Below, in pieces: positions 9,313-18,270 of a stretch of DNA of 54,088 nt. Source of the stretch: Listeria aquatica FSL S10-1188 (lineage in GTDB: Bacteria; Bacillota; Bacilli; Lactobacillales; Listeriaceae); assembly GCF_000525795.1 (NCBI RefSeq), contig NZ_AOCG01000004.1, positions 1-54,088 on the forward strand, read 5' to 3'. Within the stretch, counting starts at the first letter, position 1, and each line of letters opens with the position of its first letter. A model generated the notes under the pieces. It was not told where the DNA came from. It did no database searches and saw only the letters and a program-made list of their open reading frames with translations. A program made the translations under genes and the position numbers.

Positions 9313-11394
9313 ATGAAACAAGAAATAGAAAAGGAAGAAACCATGGAAATGGATCATTCAGGGTACGATCAACACAAGATGAACCATTCTGGAAAGGGAC
9401 ATGGCGGCGATCAGCACGATATGGATAGTGGGGGAATGGATCATTCGATGCATATGGGGAATTTTAAACAAAAATTTTGGATTTCGCTTATTTTAGCTAT
9501 CCCCATCATTGTTTTTTCACCAATGATGGGGATGCAGTTGCCTTTCCAATTCACTTTCCCGGGTTCTGATTGGGTGGTCTTGATTTTAGCAACGATACTT
9601 TTCGTTTATGGAGGGCAATCCTTCTTAAGTGGCGCTAAAATGGAACTGAAAATGAAAAGTCCAGCGATGATGACTTTGATCGCAATGGGGATCTCGGTTG
9701 CATATGTTTATAGTTTATACTCATTTATCGCCAACAAAGTAAATCCTAATGATCATGTGATGGACTTTTTCTGGGAGCTTGCAACATTGATTGTAATCAT
9801 GCTTTTGGGTCACTGGGTAGAAATGAATGCCATTTCTAATGCTGGCAATGCTTTGAAAAAGCTAGCTGAATTATTACCGGATGAGGTTAATAAAATCGAA
9901 GCAGATGGTTCTACAAAGAAAGTGAAGTTGCAAGAAGTTCGTCATGGAGATATTTTACTCGTTCGTGCAGGAGATAAAATGCCAACAGATGGAGTAATTA
10001 CGAATGGTTCGACTATCGTGGATGAATCGGCTGTGACTGGAGAATCGAAAGGCGTTCAGAAAAACGTCGGTGAAACGGTCATCGGGGGTTCTGTTAATGG
10101 CGACGGAACCATTCAGTTAAAAGTAACCGGAACGGGTGAAGATGGTTACTTGGCCAAGGTTATGACGATGGTTAAACAAGCTCAACAAGAAAAATCTAAA
10201 TTAGAGTCGGTTTCTGATAAAGTAGCAAAGTGGCTGTTTTATGTGGCACTAGTCGCGGGTATTTTGGCTTTCGTTATTTGGCTCATTGCGGCGGATCTGC
10301 CACAAGCTTTGGACCGAATGGTAACGGTTTTTGTTATTGCTTGTCCTCACGCACTAGGACTGGCTATTCCGCTTGTTATTGCTCGCTCAACTTCCATTGC
10401 GGCTAAAAATGGCTTGCTCCTAAAAAGTCGCCAAGCTTTAGAGCAAGGAAATCAACTAGATTATGTTTTTCTTGATAAAACGGGGACTTTAACAGAAGGT
10501 AAATTCACAGTGACTGGTATCGAATCTTTGTCTGATATGAATAAAGAAGAAGCACTGAAATATATTGGTGCCTTAGAATCCCAAACCAACCATCCTTTAG
10601 CGGTTGGAGTGATGAATTATTTGAAAGCTGAACAAATTGAAGCTTATCAAGCTCAAGATGTTTCTACGCTGAAAGGTATTGGGGTAGAAGGTTTCATAGA
10701 AGGACGCCAAGTTATTTTAGCTAATCAAAAAGAAGTTGAACGGCGTCAGTTAAACTTTGACCGAGAAAAATTGAAAGAATACCAAGCACAAGGAAATACG
10801 ATTTCGTTTCTATTGATTGATGACGAACTCATAGCGTTTTTTGCAATGGGTGACACTTTGAAAGATCAAGCTCAAAACTTTATTAAAAGCTTGCGTGATG
10901 TAGGCATCGAACCAGTGATGCTAACAGGAGATAATAAGAGTGCTGCGGAAGCGGTGGCTCATTATCTAGGTATTAAAGAGTTCTATAGTGAATTGTTGCC
11001 AGATGATAAGGAAAAAATTGTTAAACGTTATACAGATGAGGGCAAGAAAGTAATGATGGTTGGAGACGGAATCAATGACGCGCCAGCTTTAGCAAGAGCT
11101 TCTATCGGCATGGCTATTGGCGCAGGAACAGATATTGCTATTGATTCGGCTGAAGTCGTTTTAACAAATAGCAATTTGCAAGATATTTTGAAATTTGTTC
11201 GTTTAGCTAAACGAACACACAGTAAGATGATTCAAAACCTCTGGTGGGGAGCTGGTTATAATATTTTAGCTATTCCACTAGCAGTCGGCATCTTAGCGCC
11301 GATTGGCATTCTTTTGAGTCCAGCTGTTGGTGCGATTTTGATGTCGCTAAGTACGATTATCGTGGCAATAAATGCCATGACTTTAGACGCCTGA
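9313..11394 (+). CDS. copB: CopB-type copper/silver-exporting P1B ATPase
   Basis: This intact protein has 693 residues, with ATG 9313 behind AGGAGG. It has a His/Met-rich N-terminus (DHSGYDQHKMNHSG) in place of a CxxC metal domain, eight predicted membrane helices, and the transmembrane motif CPHALG that defines the P1B-3/CopB group. It also has the phosphorylation loop DKTGTLTEG, the HP motif NHPLAVG and the hinge GDGINDAPALARA. CopB pumps export copper or silver from the cytoplasm using ATP. The gene lies directly after the copY remnant and its operators, so regulation has probably become constitutive unless another CopY acts in trans. No CopZ chaperone or CopA is adjacent. Confidence 0.95.
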   Translation: MKQEIEKEETMEMDHSGYDQHKMNHSGKGHGGDQHDMDSGGMDHSMHMGNFKQKFWISLILAIPIIVFSPMMGMQLPFQFTFPGSDWVVLILATILFVYGGQSFLSGAKMELKMKSPAMMTLIAMGISVAYVYSLYSFIANKVNPNDHVMDFFWELATLIVIMLLGHWVEMNAISNAGNALKKLAELLPDEVNKIEADGSTKKVKLQEVRHGDILLVRAGDKMPTDGVITNGSTIVDESAVTGESKGVQKNVGETVIGGSVNGDGTIQLKVTGTGEDGYLAKVMTMVKQAQQEKSKLESVSDKVAKWLFYVALVAGILAFVIWLIAADLPQALDRMVTVFVIACPHALGLAIPLVIARSTSIAAKNGLLLKSRQALEQGNQLDYVFLDKTGTLTEGKFTVTGIESLSDMNKEEALKYIGALESQTNHPLAVGVMNYLKAEQIEAYQAQDVSTLKGIGVEGFIEGRQVILANQKEVERRQLNFDREKLKEYQAQGNTISFLLIDDELIAFFAMGDTLKDQAQNFIKSLRDVGIEPVMLTGDNKSAAEAVAHYLGIKEFYSELLPDDKEKIVKRYTDEGKKVMMVGDGINDAPALARASIGMAIGAGTDIAIDSAEVVLTNSNLQDILKFVRLAKRTHSKMIQNLWWGAGYNILAIPLAVGILAPIGILLSPAVGAILMSLSTIIVAINAMTLDA

Positions 11395-11410
11395 GTAATC
11401 AGGCGTCTTT
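11385..11410 (+). terminator. Terminator of copB
   Basis: The stem agacgcctga/tcaggcgtct with a short loop and a T-run overlaps the last copB codons. Confidence 0.85.
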
Positions 11411-11975
11411 GGTTTGTGCTAGCTTACTTCTTGGGTGTTTCTTTTTCAAACTTTCAAGATTAGTAAAAACGTGAAATTTTACGGAAAAATGACTATAATG
11501 AAAAAGGATTATAAAAACAAGCAAGAAAAACTTAAAAAGAAAAACTGATTGTAAGGAGAAGAGTCATGACAGATCTTACACAAGAAAACGGTCCATTAGA
11601 TTATCTGAATGTCAAAGACTTTCAAAAACTGTCATAGCAAGAGAATCAGGATAATTGAACACCTCTTTTTATCATCGCATTTCAACAAAAATCAAATGAA
11701 TGGCATTCACTTTGGCATTCAAAAAATTAGATTCTGTGGGGCATATAGGAAAGGATAGTCTAAACCTAATATTCTGACTGATTTAGAAATGTATGTATCT
11801 CTCATATAATTTCTACGCTAATTGTTTCTGAAGTGATATCTAGCATCTTAAATACTGAATAATTACTAAAAAAGCTTCCAATCTCCTTATTTTTGCTTTA
11901 TCAACCAGTAGTTGTTTGATTAAAATAGATAGAAATAGTACTCTGATAGTGAAAAAAGAAAGGAAGGGATCAAAA
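11411..11975. other. Mostly non-coding gap with one mini-ORF
   Basis: The only supported element is the 23-codon ORF at 11566-11637. The remainder (11640-11900) is AT-rich with no recognisable gene, apart from promoter-like sequence before the XRE gene. Confidence 0.4.
11566..11637 (+). CDS. Short ORF or gene remnant, 23 residues
   Basis: ATG 11566 sits 8 bases after AAGGAGAAG, a good ribosome binding site. It reads MTDLTQENGPLDYLNVKDFQ and stops at TAG 11635. In-frame codons after the stop (QENQDN) continue the character of the peptide. This suggests the 5' end of a truncated gene rather than a designed peptide. I do not recognise the family. Confidence 0.3.
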   Translation: MTDLTQENGPLDYLNVKDFQKLS

Positions 11976-12734
11976 ATGCTATTACAAGATATTTTAAAAA
12001 CTTTAAGAAATAGGAATGGTTTTACCCAAGAAAAGATCGCACAGAAACTATTTATTTCCACACAAGCTGTTTCCAAATGGGAAAATGGATCATCTGTTCC
12101 ATCAATTGATAATTTGTTGGCTCTTTCAGATTTATATGGAATTTCATTAGACGAGCTAGTCCAAGGTAGCCCTTTTTTTCAAAAAAGCCTTACCTCGTTG
12201 GAAGTAAATACAATCTAAAAAAAGGATTTTTGTTTATAGTTACATGGCTATTTATTAGCCTTCTATTCACGGGCTTCGGTTATCAACCATTTTGGTTTGT
12301 TTTTACTTATTTTTATTATCGGTATACTCGTCGTATTTCCAACAACTTTTAATGATTATTGGATAATAGAAAATGATGGTATACGTATCAAAAATTTTTT
12401 CAAAAAAAGGATTTTCCTAAACTTTTACAATTATTAAGCAACAATCGAGCTACCGTAAAAATTGAGTATTCAGATATTATTTCAGCAAAAATTGTTTACA
12501 AAACTAAGCAAAGGTTCTCGCCTTTTGATTTTAGTTTTGATATGTTTTATTTACAAATCTGTAGTAAGGATAAAATTTATAATCTTAATTTTGATTCTTC
12601 AGTAAAAAATTTTTTTACCTCAGTTTGTAACATTTTTAAAAAGACGCGACATTAATGTAATCGATGATAACAATATAGTCGAATTATTAATTTCTGATAA
12701 ATCATTATACGAACATTTCAATAAGAGTGAATGA
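11976..12734 (+). CDS. XRE-family regulator with C-terminal membrane/PH-like domain, frameshifted
   Basis: ATG 11976 follows AAGGAAGG. The first 65 residues are a classic helix-turn-helix (LRNRNGFTQEKIAQKLFIS, TQAVSKWENGSSVPSIDNL). After six one-base repairs at T/A runs between 12173 and 12612 the frame continues as two membrane helices, then a soluble beta-rich tail (YWIIENDGIRIKNF ... LLISDKSLYEHFNKSE) to TGA 12734, about 250 residues. The architecture is an HTH anchored to the membrane, so it may sense envelope state. Six lesions in one gene is the highest density here, so true decay cannot be excluded, although the six add up to an in-frame whole. Confidence 0.6.
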
Positions 12735-12750
12735 TCGTATTTTACACTTT

Positions 12751-12795
12751 AAAACCGTTTCAATTAATTTTTTATAATTAATTGAGACGGTCTTA
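12751..12795. terminator. Bidirectional terminator between convergent genes
   Basis: The long stem aaaccgtttcaattaat/attaattgagacggtct has an AT loop. It separates the plus-strand XRE gene from the minus-strand peptide gene. Confidence 0.75.
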
Positions 12796-12839
12796 AAGTT
12801 TTTTAAAAAAGTAACTGGAATAATTTATTATTTATTGTT

Positions 12840-13022
12840 TTATCGACATTTACTATTTTCTGTCCAAGTAGGGTCTCCACCAAACTGAGTAGTAGCATTA
12901 CTTATTCCAATTATAGACCAGATAACTGTACTTACTACACTTGTTGATCTTGGTTCTATATTTGTTGCACTGGCATTTTGTTCTTGAGTGATATTTAAAT
13001 CAAAATCTTTTAATTCTTCCAA
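12840..13022 (-). CDS. Orphan class I lanthipeptide-like precursor
   Basis: The best start is TTG 13022, placed 8 bases after AAAGGA; an ATG at 13031 overlaps that site. The peptide has about 60 residues. The leader MEELKDFDLNITQEQ carries an FDLN box, the LanB-recognition motif of nisin/epilancin-type leaders, and ends in IEPR, like the PR-type cleavage sites of nisin and epidermin. The core of about 35 residues (STSVVSTVIWSIIGISN, then TTQFGGDPTWTENSKCR) is rich in Ser/Thr but has a single Cys, so at most one lanthionine ring could form. No LanB, LanC, LanP or transporter gene is in the window. It has no long homopolymers and needs no repair. Function is inferred from leader resemblance only. 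Confidence 0.5.
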   Translation of the reverse strand: MEELKDFDLNITQEQNASATNIEPRSTSVVSTVIWSIIGISNATTQFGGDPTWTENSKCR

Positions 13023-13062
13023 TTTGATCATCCTTTCACTATTATAATTAGCAAGCCTTTAA

Positions 13063-13461
13063 TTCATACAATATATTCCATTTTATCACGGAACAAAAGC
13101 TGATCTTCAGATTGGTGATTATTTAAGTCCAGGATTTCACTCGAATTATCGACCGAGTGTCGTGATGGACCATATTTATTTTACGGCTCTAAAAGATGGA
13201 GCAGGTCTTGCTGCTGCTTTAGCACGTGGAGAAGGTGCGGAGCGTGTATACCAAGTTGAGCCAACCGGTGATTTTGAGGATGATCCAAATGTGACGGATA
13301 AAAAATTCCCTGGGAACCCAACAAGATCTTATCGTAGTGCATTTCCGCTAAAGATTGTTGCAGAAATCACTGATTACAAGCGACTTACAGATGAAGAGCG
13401 AGAAATGTGGAAAAAGAACTTAGAAGCTGGCACAAAGCGTGATGAGGATATTATCAACTAA
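13063..13461 (+). pseudogene. arr: Rifampin ADP-ribosyltransferase (Arr), 5'-truncated
   Basis: The open frame after TAA 13060 reads IPFYHGTKADLQIGDYL, then VVMDHIYFTALKDGAG, YQVEPTGDFEDDPN and KKFPGNPTRSYRSAFPL. These are the hallmark motifs of Arr enzymes, which inactivate rifampicin by ADP-ribosylation using NAD+. The first roughly 15 residues, the start codon and the ribosome binding site are missing. The homology begins just after the divergent peptide gene's upstream region. An internal ATG (13162) would lose the HGT motif. It is probably inactive unless a non-standard start is used. The 3' end at TAA 13461 is normal. Confidence 0.8.
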
Positions 13462-13611
13462 ATTTTAAGTTAGGCGTTTCAAGGCAGAAAGCGAGAGCTT
13501 TTTGTCTTGGAGCGCCTTGTTTTGTTAAAAAAAAAGAAAAATTAAGTTGCCAAGAAGGCTTTTGCCCGATAAAATGAAAAGGTATTCAAAGCAGAAAGAA
13601 GGGACACGAAG

Positions 13612-14061
13612 TTGATTATTTTCTATGTAATGGCTGGGGTTCTTGCGGGAATGATGCTCCCCGTACAAACCTCTGTGAACAATCGTTTAAAAGGTTACAC
13701 GCAGTCGCCGTTTATTGCTTCTTTTATTTCATTTGCAGTTGGAAGTACGGTGCTTTTGCTACTTACACTGCTAACTTTTCACAATTTTGGGATCATTCCT
13801 GAAGCGATTGCCGCTAATCCGTGGTGGATTTGGTTTGGTGGCGGGGCACTCGGAATTGTTTTTCTAACCAACAATATTTTACTTTTGCCGCGACTTGGTT
13901 CTGCGCTTACTGTGATGGTGACAGTTTGCGGGCAAATGGTAATGGCAATCTTGATCGACCAGTTTGGTTGGTTTAACTTGCCTGTGCACGAATTAAATCT
14001 AGAACGGCTGCTTGGAATGGCGCTGATGTTTTTTGGCGTTTTTCTCATGCAGCGCTTTTAA
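13612..14061 (+). CDS. DMT/YdcZ (DUF606) family membrane protein, copy 1
   Basis: This has a TTG start behind AGAAAGAAGGG and encodes 149 residues with five hydrophobic helices. The motif MMLPVQTSVNNRLKG near the N-terminus and GQMVMAILIDQFGWF near residue 110 are typical of DUF606 proteins, small members of the drug/metabolite transporter superfamily. The substrate is unknown. A paralogue follows after 15 bases, and such pairs may work as heterodimers. Confidence 0.8.
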   Translation: MIIFYVMAGVLAGMMLPVQTSVNNRLKGYTQSPFIASFISFAVGSTVLLLLTLLTFHNFGIIPEAIAANPWWIWFGGGALGIVFLTNNILLLPRLGSALTVMVTVCGQMVMAILIDQFGWFNLPVHELNLERLLGMALMFFGVFLMQRF

Positions 14062-14076
14062 GGGAGGCGAAGCTAA

Positions 14077-14544
14077 GTGGAGAGACAAGCACCAAAAACG
14101 ATGCTTCTTTTTATGTTGATGGGTTTTATTGCTGGAATGCTTTCGCCGATACAAACCTCGATTAACGGGAAACTACGGATGGCAGTTGGTTCGCCATTTC
14201 TTGCTTCTTTCATCTCATTTTTAGTGGGTACCATTTTGTTATTCCTTATTTGTTTGCTCATCGAAAAGCGCGTCACTTTCAAAGTGCGTGGTGTCGGGAA
14301 AATCCCTTTTTGGGTATTCACTGGAGGCATCATGGGTGTCGTTTTTGTTACATCGAATATTTTGCTTTTGCCACTTTTAGGCTCCGCGATGACGGTTGTT
14401 TTGGCCATTTGTGGGCAGATGGTGATCGCGCTGATTATTGATCACTTCGGCTTTTTTGGTGTGATTAAACATCCGATTAATCGCTACCGCATTATTGGGG
14501 TTTTGGCAATGATTGCGGGTATTCTTTTGATTCAAAACTTCTAA
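14077..14544 (+). CDS. DMT/YdcZ (DUF606) family membrane protein, copy 2
   Basis: This has a GTG start 9 bases after AGGGAGG and encodes 155 residues. It is a paralogue of the previous gene, with parallel motifs (SPIQTSINGKLR; GQMVIALIIDHFGFF) and the same five-helix pattern. The 15-base spacing indicates one transcript. A two-gene half-size transporter, comparable in organisation to paired small multidrug resistance proteins, is plausible but unproven. Confidence 0.8.
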   Translation: MERQAPKTMLLFMLMGFIAGMLSPIQTSINGKLRMAVGSPFLASFISFLVGTILLFLICLLIEKRVTFKVRGVGKIPFWVFTGGIMGVVFVTSNILLLPLLGSAMTVVLAICGQMVIALIIDHFGFFGVIKHPINRYRIIGVLAMIAGILLIQNF

Positions 14545-14626
14545 GCAGAAAAATTGTTTCTTTCCGTATTTTAAGTTATAAATGATTATATACTTACTTT
14601 AAATAAGTTATAACGGAGGAGAAATG

Positions 14627-15313
14627 ATGAAAATTGAAGTTTGGTCGGATTTTGTATGTCCGTTTTGTTATATTGGCAAGAAAAATTTAGAAAAAGCGAT
14701 TCAAAAAACAGGACGCGAAGATATTGATGTAGTGTTTCGTAGCTTTGAGCTTGATCCGGATGCTCCTGTTCAAACGGATCGATCCATCCATGAAGCAATT
14801 GCTGTTAAATACGGAAAGTCACTTGATGAAGCTAAACAAATGAATATGCAAATTGGAGAAATGGCTAAGGTGGCGGGTTTGAATTATGATTTTGATCAAA
14901 TGAAACCTACGAATACTTTTCTTGTGCATCGCATTGCTCAATATGCGAGGACGGTTGGGAAAGAAAATGAGTTTGTCGAGCTTGGAATGGATGCTTACTT
15001 TACTAAGGGGGCCTTTTTAAATGACGAGGAGACTTTGGTAGAGCTTGCCGGTAAAGCAGGACTTGACGAAACGAAAGTACGGGAAATCATTCATTCGAAA
15101 GAACATCTCGCACAAGTCCGCGTCGATGAAACAGAGGCGGTTGAGTACGGTGTCACGGGCGTCCCATTTTTCTTGATTGATGAAAAATATGCAGTTTCTG
15201 GTGCGCAACCTGTTGAAAGTTTTGTAAGTGTGCTTGAGCGCGCGGGAGGAACAAAGGCGGAAATTAAAGAAACGCAAGGACCGGGCTGTAATGACGGAAG
15301 CTGTTCGATTTAA
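14627..15313 (+). CDS. DsbA-family oxidoreductase (FrnE-like)
   Basis: This encodes 228 residues. ATG 14627 is preferred over ATG 14624 for its spacing to GGAGGA. The N-terminal thioredoxin strand leads to the redox motif CPFC (SDFVCPFCYIGKKN), an inserted helical domain, then the cis-Pro loop VTGVPFFLIDEKYAVSGAQP. FrnE-type proteins are cytoplasmic DsbA-like thiol oxidoreductases tied to oxidative-stress resistance. There is no signal peptide. The Cys-containing tail (GPGCNDGSCSI) is typical of firmicute members. A terminator follows. Confidence 0.9.
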   Translation: MKIEVWSDFVCPFCYIGKKNLEKAIQKTGREDIDVVFRSFELDPDAPVQTDRSIHEAIAVKYGKSLDEAKQMNMQIGEMAKVAGLNYDFDQMKPTNTFLVHRIAQYARTVGKENEFVELGMDAYFTKGAFLNDEETLVELAGKAGLDETKVREIIHSKEHLAQVRVDETEAVEYGVTGVPFFLIDEKYAVSGAQPVESFVSVLERAGGTKAEIKETQGPGCNDGSCSI

Positions 15314-15319
15314 CTATTT

Positions 15320-15350
15320 AGCTGACTTTTGATGAAGTCAGCTTTTTTTT
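15320..15350 (+). terminator. Hairpin terminator
   Basis: The stem agctgactt/aagtcagct is followed by T8. Confidence 0.9.
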
Positions 15351-15424
15351 ATGACGTTTTAAGTGGGCTTTTTTTTAGGTATAGAATAATGAACGATAAA
15401 TATGAACGAGTGGGGGAGATTGAT

Positions 15425-15856
15425 ATGGCTAGTTATAAACGAATTTTAGTGGCGATAGACGGATCTGAACAAGCGGAAAAAGCATTTGCTGATGCGCTGA
15501 AACTTGCAAAAGATACTGGGGCTTCTCTTGCGATGGCGGCAGTTATTGATACGCGTTCTTTTCCAAGTTTTACGGTAGAGGGAACAACTTGGGAAGAGGA
15601 ACTTCGTGAGGAAATGGAGACGGTGCTTCGCGGCTTTCAAGAAAAAGCGGAAGCGGAAGGACTTCAATCTGTGGGTACTTTTCTTGAAAGAGGAAATCCA
15701 AAGAAAATGCTTGCAGAAGAAATTCCAGAGTTGTTTGGCGCGGACTTGCTCGTTTGTGGGGCAACTGGGCTGAATCGTGTAGAAAAAATGATGATGGGAA
15801 GCGTTTCTTCTTATTTGGTACAACATGCGAAATGCAGCGTCTTAATTGCACGCTAA
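15425..15856 (+). CDS. Universal stress protein (UspA family)
   Basis: This encodes 143 residues with ATG 15425 after GGGGGAG. It has the N-terminal RILVAIDGSEQAEKAF and the C-terminal nucleotide-binding signature GATGLNRVEKMMMGSVS, then SSYLVQHAKCSVLIAR. The G-2x-G-9x-G-(S/T) pattern marks the ATP-binding Usp subgroup. Such proteins are small cytoplasmic dimers induced by starvation and stress. It is monocistronic between two terminators. Confidence 0.9.
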   Translation: MASYKRILVAIDGSEQAEKAFADALKLAKDTGASLAMAAVIDTRSFPSFTVEGTTWEEELREEMETVLRGFQEKAEAEGLQSVGTFLERGNPKKMLAEEIPELFGADLLVCGATGLNRVEKMMMGSVSSYLVQHAKCSVLIAR

Positions 15857-15864
15857 GTGAATGT

Positions 15865-15890
15865 GGCGAGTCTTTATGGCTCGCCTTTTT
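15865..15890 (+). terminator. Hairpin terminator
   Basis: The stem ggcgag/ctcgcc is followed by T5. Confidence 0.85.
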
Positions 15891-15978
15891 GTATGAACGA
15901 AATTCACAAAGTTTTTTTTTGTGAAAAGTGGTCGGTTTTGGTGTACATAACATACGATGTCAGTTATAATGTTTTTAG

Positions 15979-15992
15979 AGAAAGCGCTTACT
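15979..15992 (+). promoter_or_regulatory. Candidate cre (CcpA) site upstream of aspD
   Basis: The sequence agaaagcgcttact keeps the AAAGCGCTT core of catabolite-responsive elements. It lies about 145 bases before the decarboxylase start. This is a pattern match only. Confidence 0.45.
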
Positions 15993-16135
15993 TCGAGTCT
16001 GTTCAACAGATTTTTATGAAGAGGAAGTGATGGCGACAGAAAAAAGATTGTGAGTTTTTTTTGAAGAGGAGGAATTAGGTTCACAATTTTACTTTGGTGA
16101 CTGAGCGTTAGTCCAAAAGGAAAGAGGAGCGATCA

Positions 16136-17740
16136 ATGTTTTCTGTAAAAGAAGCGGAGAGTCTTAGCCCGTTTGAGTTAGGGCTATTTTTAGAAAAAAA
16201 GTGCAAAGAAAGCCGTGAAAAATAGCGTGCCGCTCAATGCGGGAAGGGGAAACCCGAATTGGACAGCGGCCGCACCGCGTGAGGCATTTTTTTTTACTGG
16301 GGTTGTTTGCTGTTTCGGAAATGGAGCGGGTCCGACAAGGAGAACTTTCGGGGATGCCTGCTCGAATAGAAATGCTTGGTCGATTTGAGGTGTTTCTTGA
16401 GGCGCAAAGTGAAACACCGGGAAAGAATCTACTTACAGGAATTTGGAGAAAAGGGGAACAGATTCTCGGAGTAGATAAGCACGACTGGTTATTTGAATTT
16501 GTGGATGCTATTACGGGGGATAATTATCCAAATCCAGATCGGGTCTTAAATTATGTGGAAAAAGCGATTAAAGCGTATTTGAAAAAGGAGATTTTTGAAG
16601 GGCTTAAAAAGCCATTCGATATTTTTGCCGTTGAAGGGGGCACGGCAGGAATTTGTTACTTATTTGATTCTCTGGTCAATAATTTCTTGCTTCAACCAGG
16701 GGACAAAATTGCACTGATGATTCCAACTTTCACGCCGTATTTAGAAATACCACAGCTATCGCGCTACCGATTTGATGTGGTTCAAATTCGTTCGATGCCT
16801 GAACTAATCGATGATAGACTCACGTATCAATTCAGTTCGCGGGAAATTGAAAAATTACGAGACTCTTCGATTAAAGCTGTTTTTATGGTAAATCCAAGCA
16901 ATCCGAGTTCTTCGGCGCTTAAGGAAGAAACGATTTCCAAGCTTGTGGACATTGTTGAAAACGATAATCCGGAATTGATGATTTTAACAGACGATGTTTA
17001 CGGGACATTTGTTCCGAAATTTCAATCCGTTTTTAGTGTTTTGCCATTTAATACGGCTTGTATTTATTCATTTTCTAAATATTTTGGGGCGACAGGTTGG
17101 CGTCTTGGGACAATTGCATTAGCTGATGAAAACGTTTTTGATGCTAAATTAAGGAATTTGCCGCAAGCGTTTATTAGGGAGCTTGAAATAAGGTATGAAG
17201 TGATTACAAAAGAAACGACAAATTTTAAGTTTATCGATCGACTTGTCGCTGATAGCAGAGAAGTTGCGCTTAATCATGCAGCAGGTCTTTCAACGCCACA
17301 ACAAGTTCAAATGGCTCTGTTTTCCCTTTTTTCTTTGTTGGATGAGGAAGAGTCTTATAAGAAAAAAGCGCAGTCCATTTGCCGTTACAGGCAGAAGTTG
17401 TTATATGAAGAACTAGATCTTGTGATGCCATTTGACCATTATGATTCGGCGTATTATTGTGAATTTGATTTACTTGAATGGATGAAAACACATTTTGGCG
17501 AGCAGTTTGGTTTAGATTTTCAAAGAGAAACGAGCATTACGAATTTTTTAATGCGTCTTGCATTGGAACATGGCTTAGTGCTACTAAAAGGGAGCGGCTT
17601 TGGGGGTAGCGAATGGTCGGTTCGAATCTCACTTGCTAATCTTGAAACAAACGATTATAAAGAAATCGGGCGGCGAATTAAAAAAAATGGTTTCCGATGA
17701 GTTTTTAAAATGGCAATTTGAACGTGGACAAGTGAAATAG
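16136..17740 (+). CDS. aspD: Aspartate 4-decarboxylase, PLP-dependent, frameshifted
   Basis: ATG 16136 follows AAAGAGGAG. Repair of A7 near 16194, T9 at about 16287-16295 and A8 near 17681 gives 533 residues, the normal length of bifunctional aspartate aminotransferase/beta-decarboxylases. The fold-type I features are the FAVEGGTAGICYLFDSL loop, MVNPSNPSSSAL, the Asp/Tyr pair ILTDDVYG, and the PLP Lys in YSFSKYFGATGWRLG. The enzyme converts L-aspartate to L-alanine and CO2. With an AspT antiporter this generates proton motive force and acid resistance, but no antiporter is adjacent. Homology is unbroken across all three breaks. Confidence 0.85.
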
Positions 17741-17742
17741 GG

Positions 17743-17775
17743 AAAAACGGTTTCCATTTTTGGAAACCGTTTTTT
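17743..17775 (+). terminator. Strong terminator of aspD
   Basis: The stem aaaacggtttcca/tggaaaccgtttt is followed by a T-run. Confidence 0.9.
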
Positions 17776-17814
17776 AGCTTAAAAACAAATAACTTAAATA
17801 TAAGATTTTTGGTG

Positions 17815-17900
17815 GAACGTTCACAAATTAGTCACAAATACACATAGAAAAATATGCTATATTATAATTGTAAGAAAACAATACATATATAGGAGATGAA
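17815..17900 (+). promoter_or_regulatory. Promoter region of WXG100 copy 1
   Basis: Upstream bases ttcacaaatt, tgctatatt and gaaaacaatacata, ending in aataggagatga or a close variant, recur before the second WXG100 gene at 53380-53465. A TATAAT-like -10 lies near 17865. Conservation extends beyond the coding region, so promoter and gene were duplicated together. Confidence 0.6.
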
Positions 17901-17904
17901 TTTC

Positions 17905-18198
17905 ATGTCTGGACAAATTAGAATGACTCCCGCAGAGTTGCGCGACCGTGCGAAAACTTACGGAACAAGCGCACGCGACATCGAGCAAATGTTGCAACGC
18001 TTATCCCAATTGCAAGAACAACTTCGAAGCGAATGGGAAGGACAAGCCTTCGCACGCTTTGACGATCAGTTCAACCAGTTAAAACCTAAAGTAACAGAGT
18101 TTGCGAATTTGATGGATCAAATTGAGCAACAACTTCAAAAAACGGCAACAGCAGTGGAAGAGCAAGACCAACAATTGTCCCAAAACTTCGGATTTTAA
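17905..18198 (+). CDS. WXG100 (EsxA-like) type VII secretion protein, copy 1
   Basis: This encodes 97 residues with ATG 17905 after AGGAGA. It is a helical hairpin with WEG at the turn (RSEWEGQAFARF) and a C-terminal Y/F-rich export end (SQNFGF). WXG100 proteins dimerise and are both substrates and helpers of the type VII machine. It differs from the copy at 53466 at only three residues (Leu/Thr, Arg/Lys, Thr/Ser). A hairpin separates it from the lipoprotein and lipase-toxin genes, so it may be expressed in excess over them. Confidence 0.95.
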   Translation: MSGQIRMTPAELRDRAKTYGTSARDIEQMLQRLSQLQEQLRSEWEGQAFARFDDQFNQLKPKVTEFANLMDQIEQQLQKTATAVEEQDQQLSQNFGF

Positions 18199-18209
18199 TT
18201 TTAAAAGGG

Positions 18210-18240
18210 TGCCTCTTATTGTATACTATAAGAGGCATTT
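18210..18240 (+). terminator. Hairpin after WXG100 copy 1, likely attenuator
   Basis: The stem tgcctcttat/ataagaggca is followed by a short mixed T-run (tttctt). The weak tail would allow partial read-through into the toxin genes. A matching hairpin follows WXG100 copy 2. Confidence 0.65.
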
Positions 18241-18270
18241 CTTATATATAGAAAGAAAAGGGGCGTGGAG

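Noticed and set aside
15446..16084. Several long minus-strand frames over the stress-protein gene
   Set aside because: They are shadows of the plus-strand gene with no ribosome sites and improbable Cys/His/Phe-rich products.
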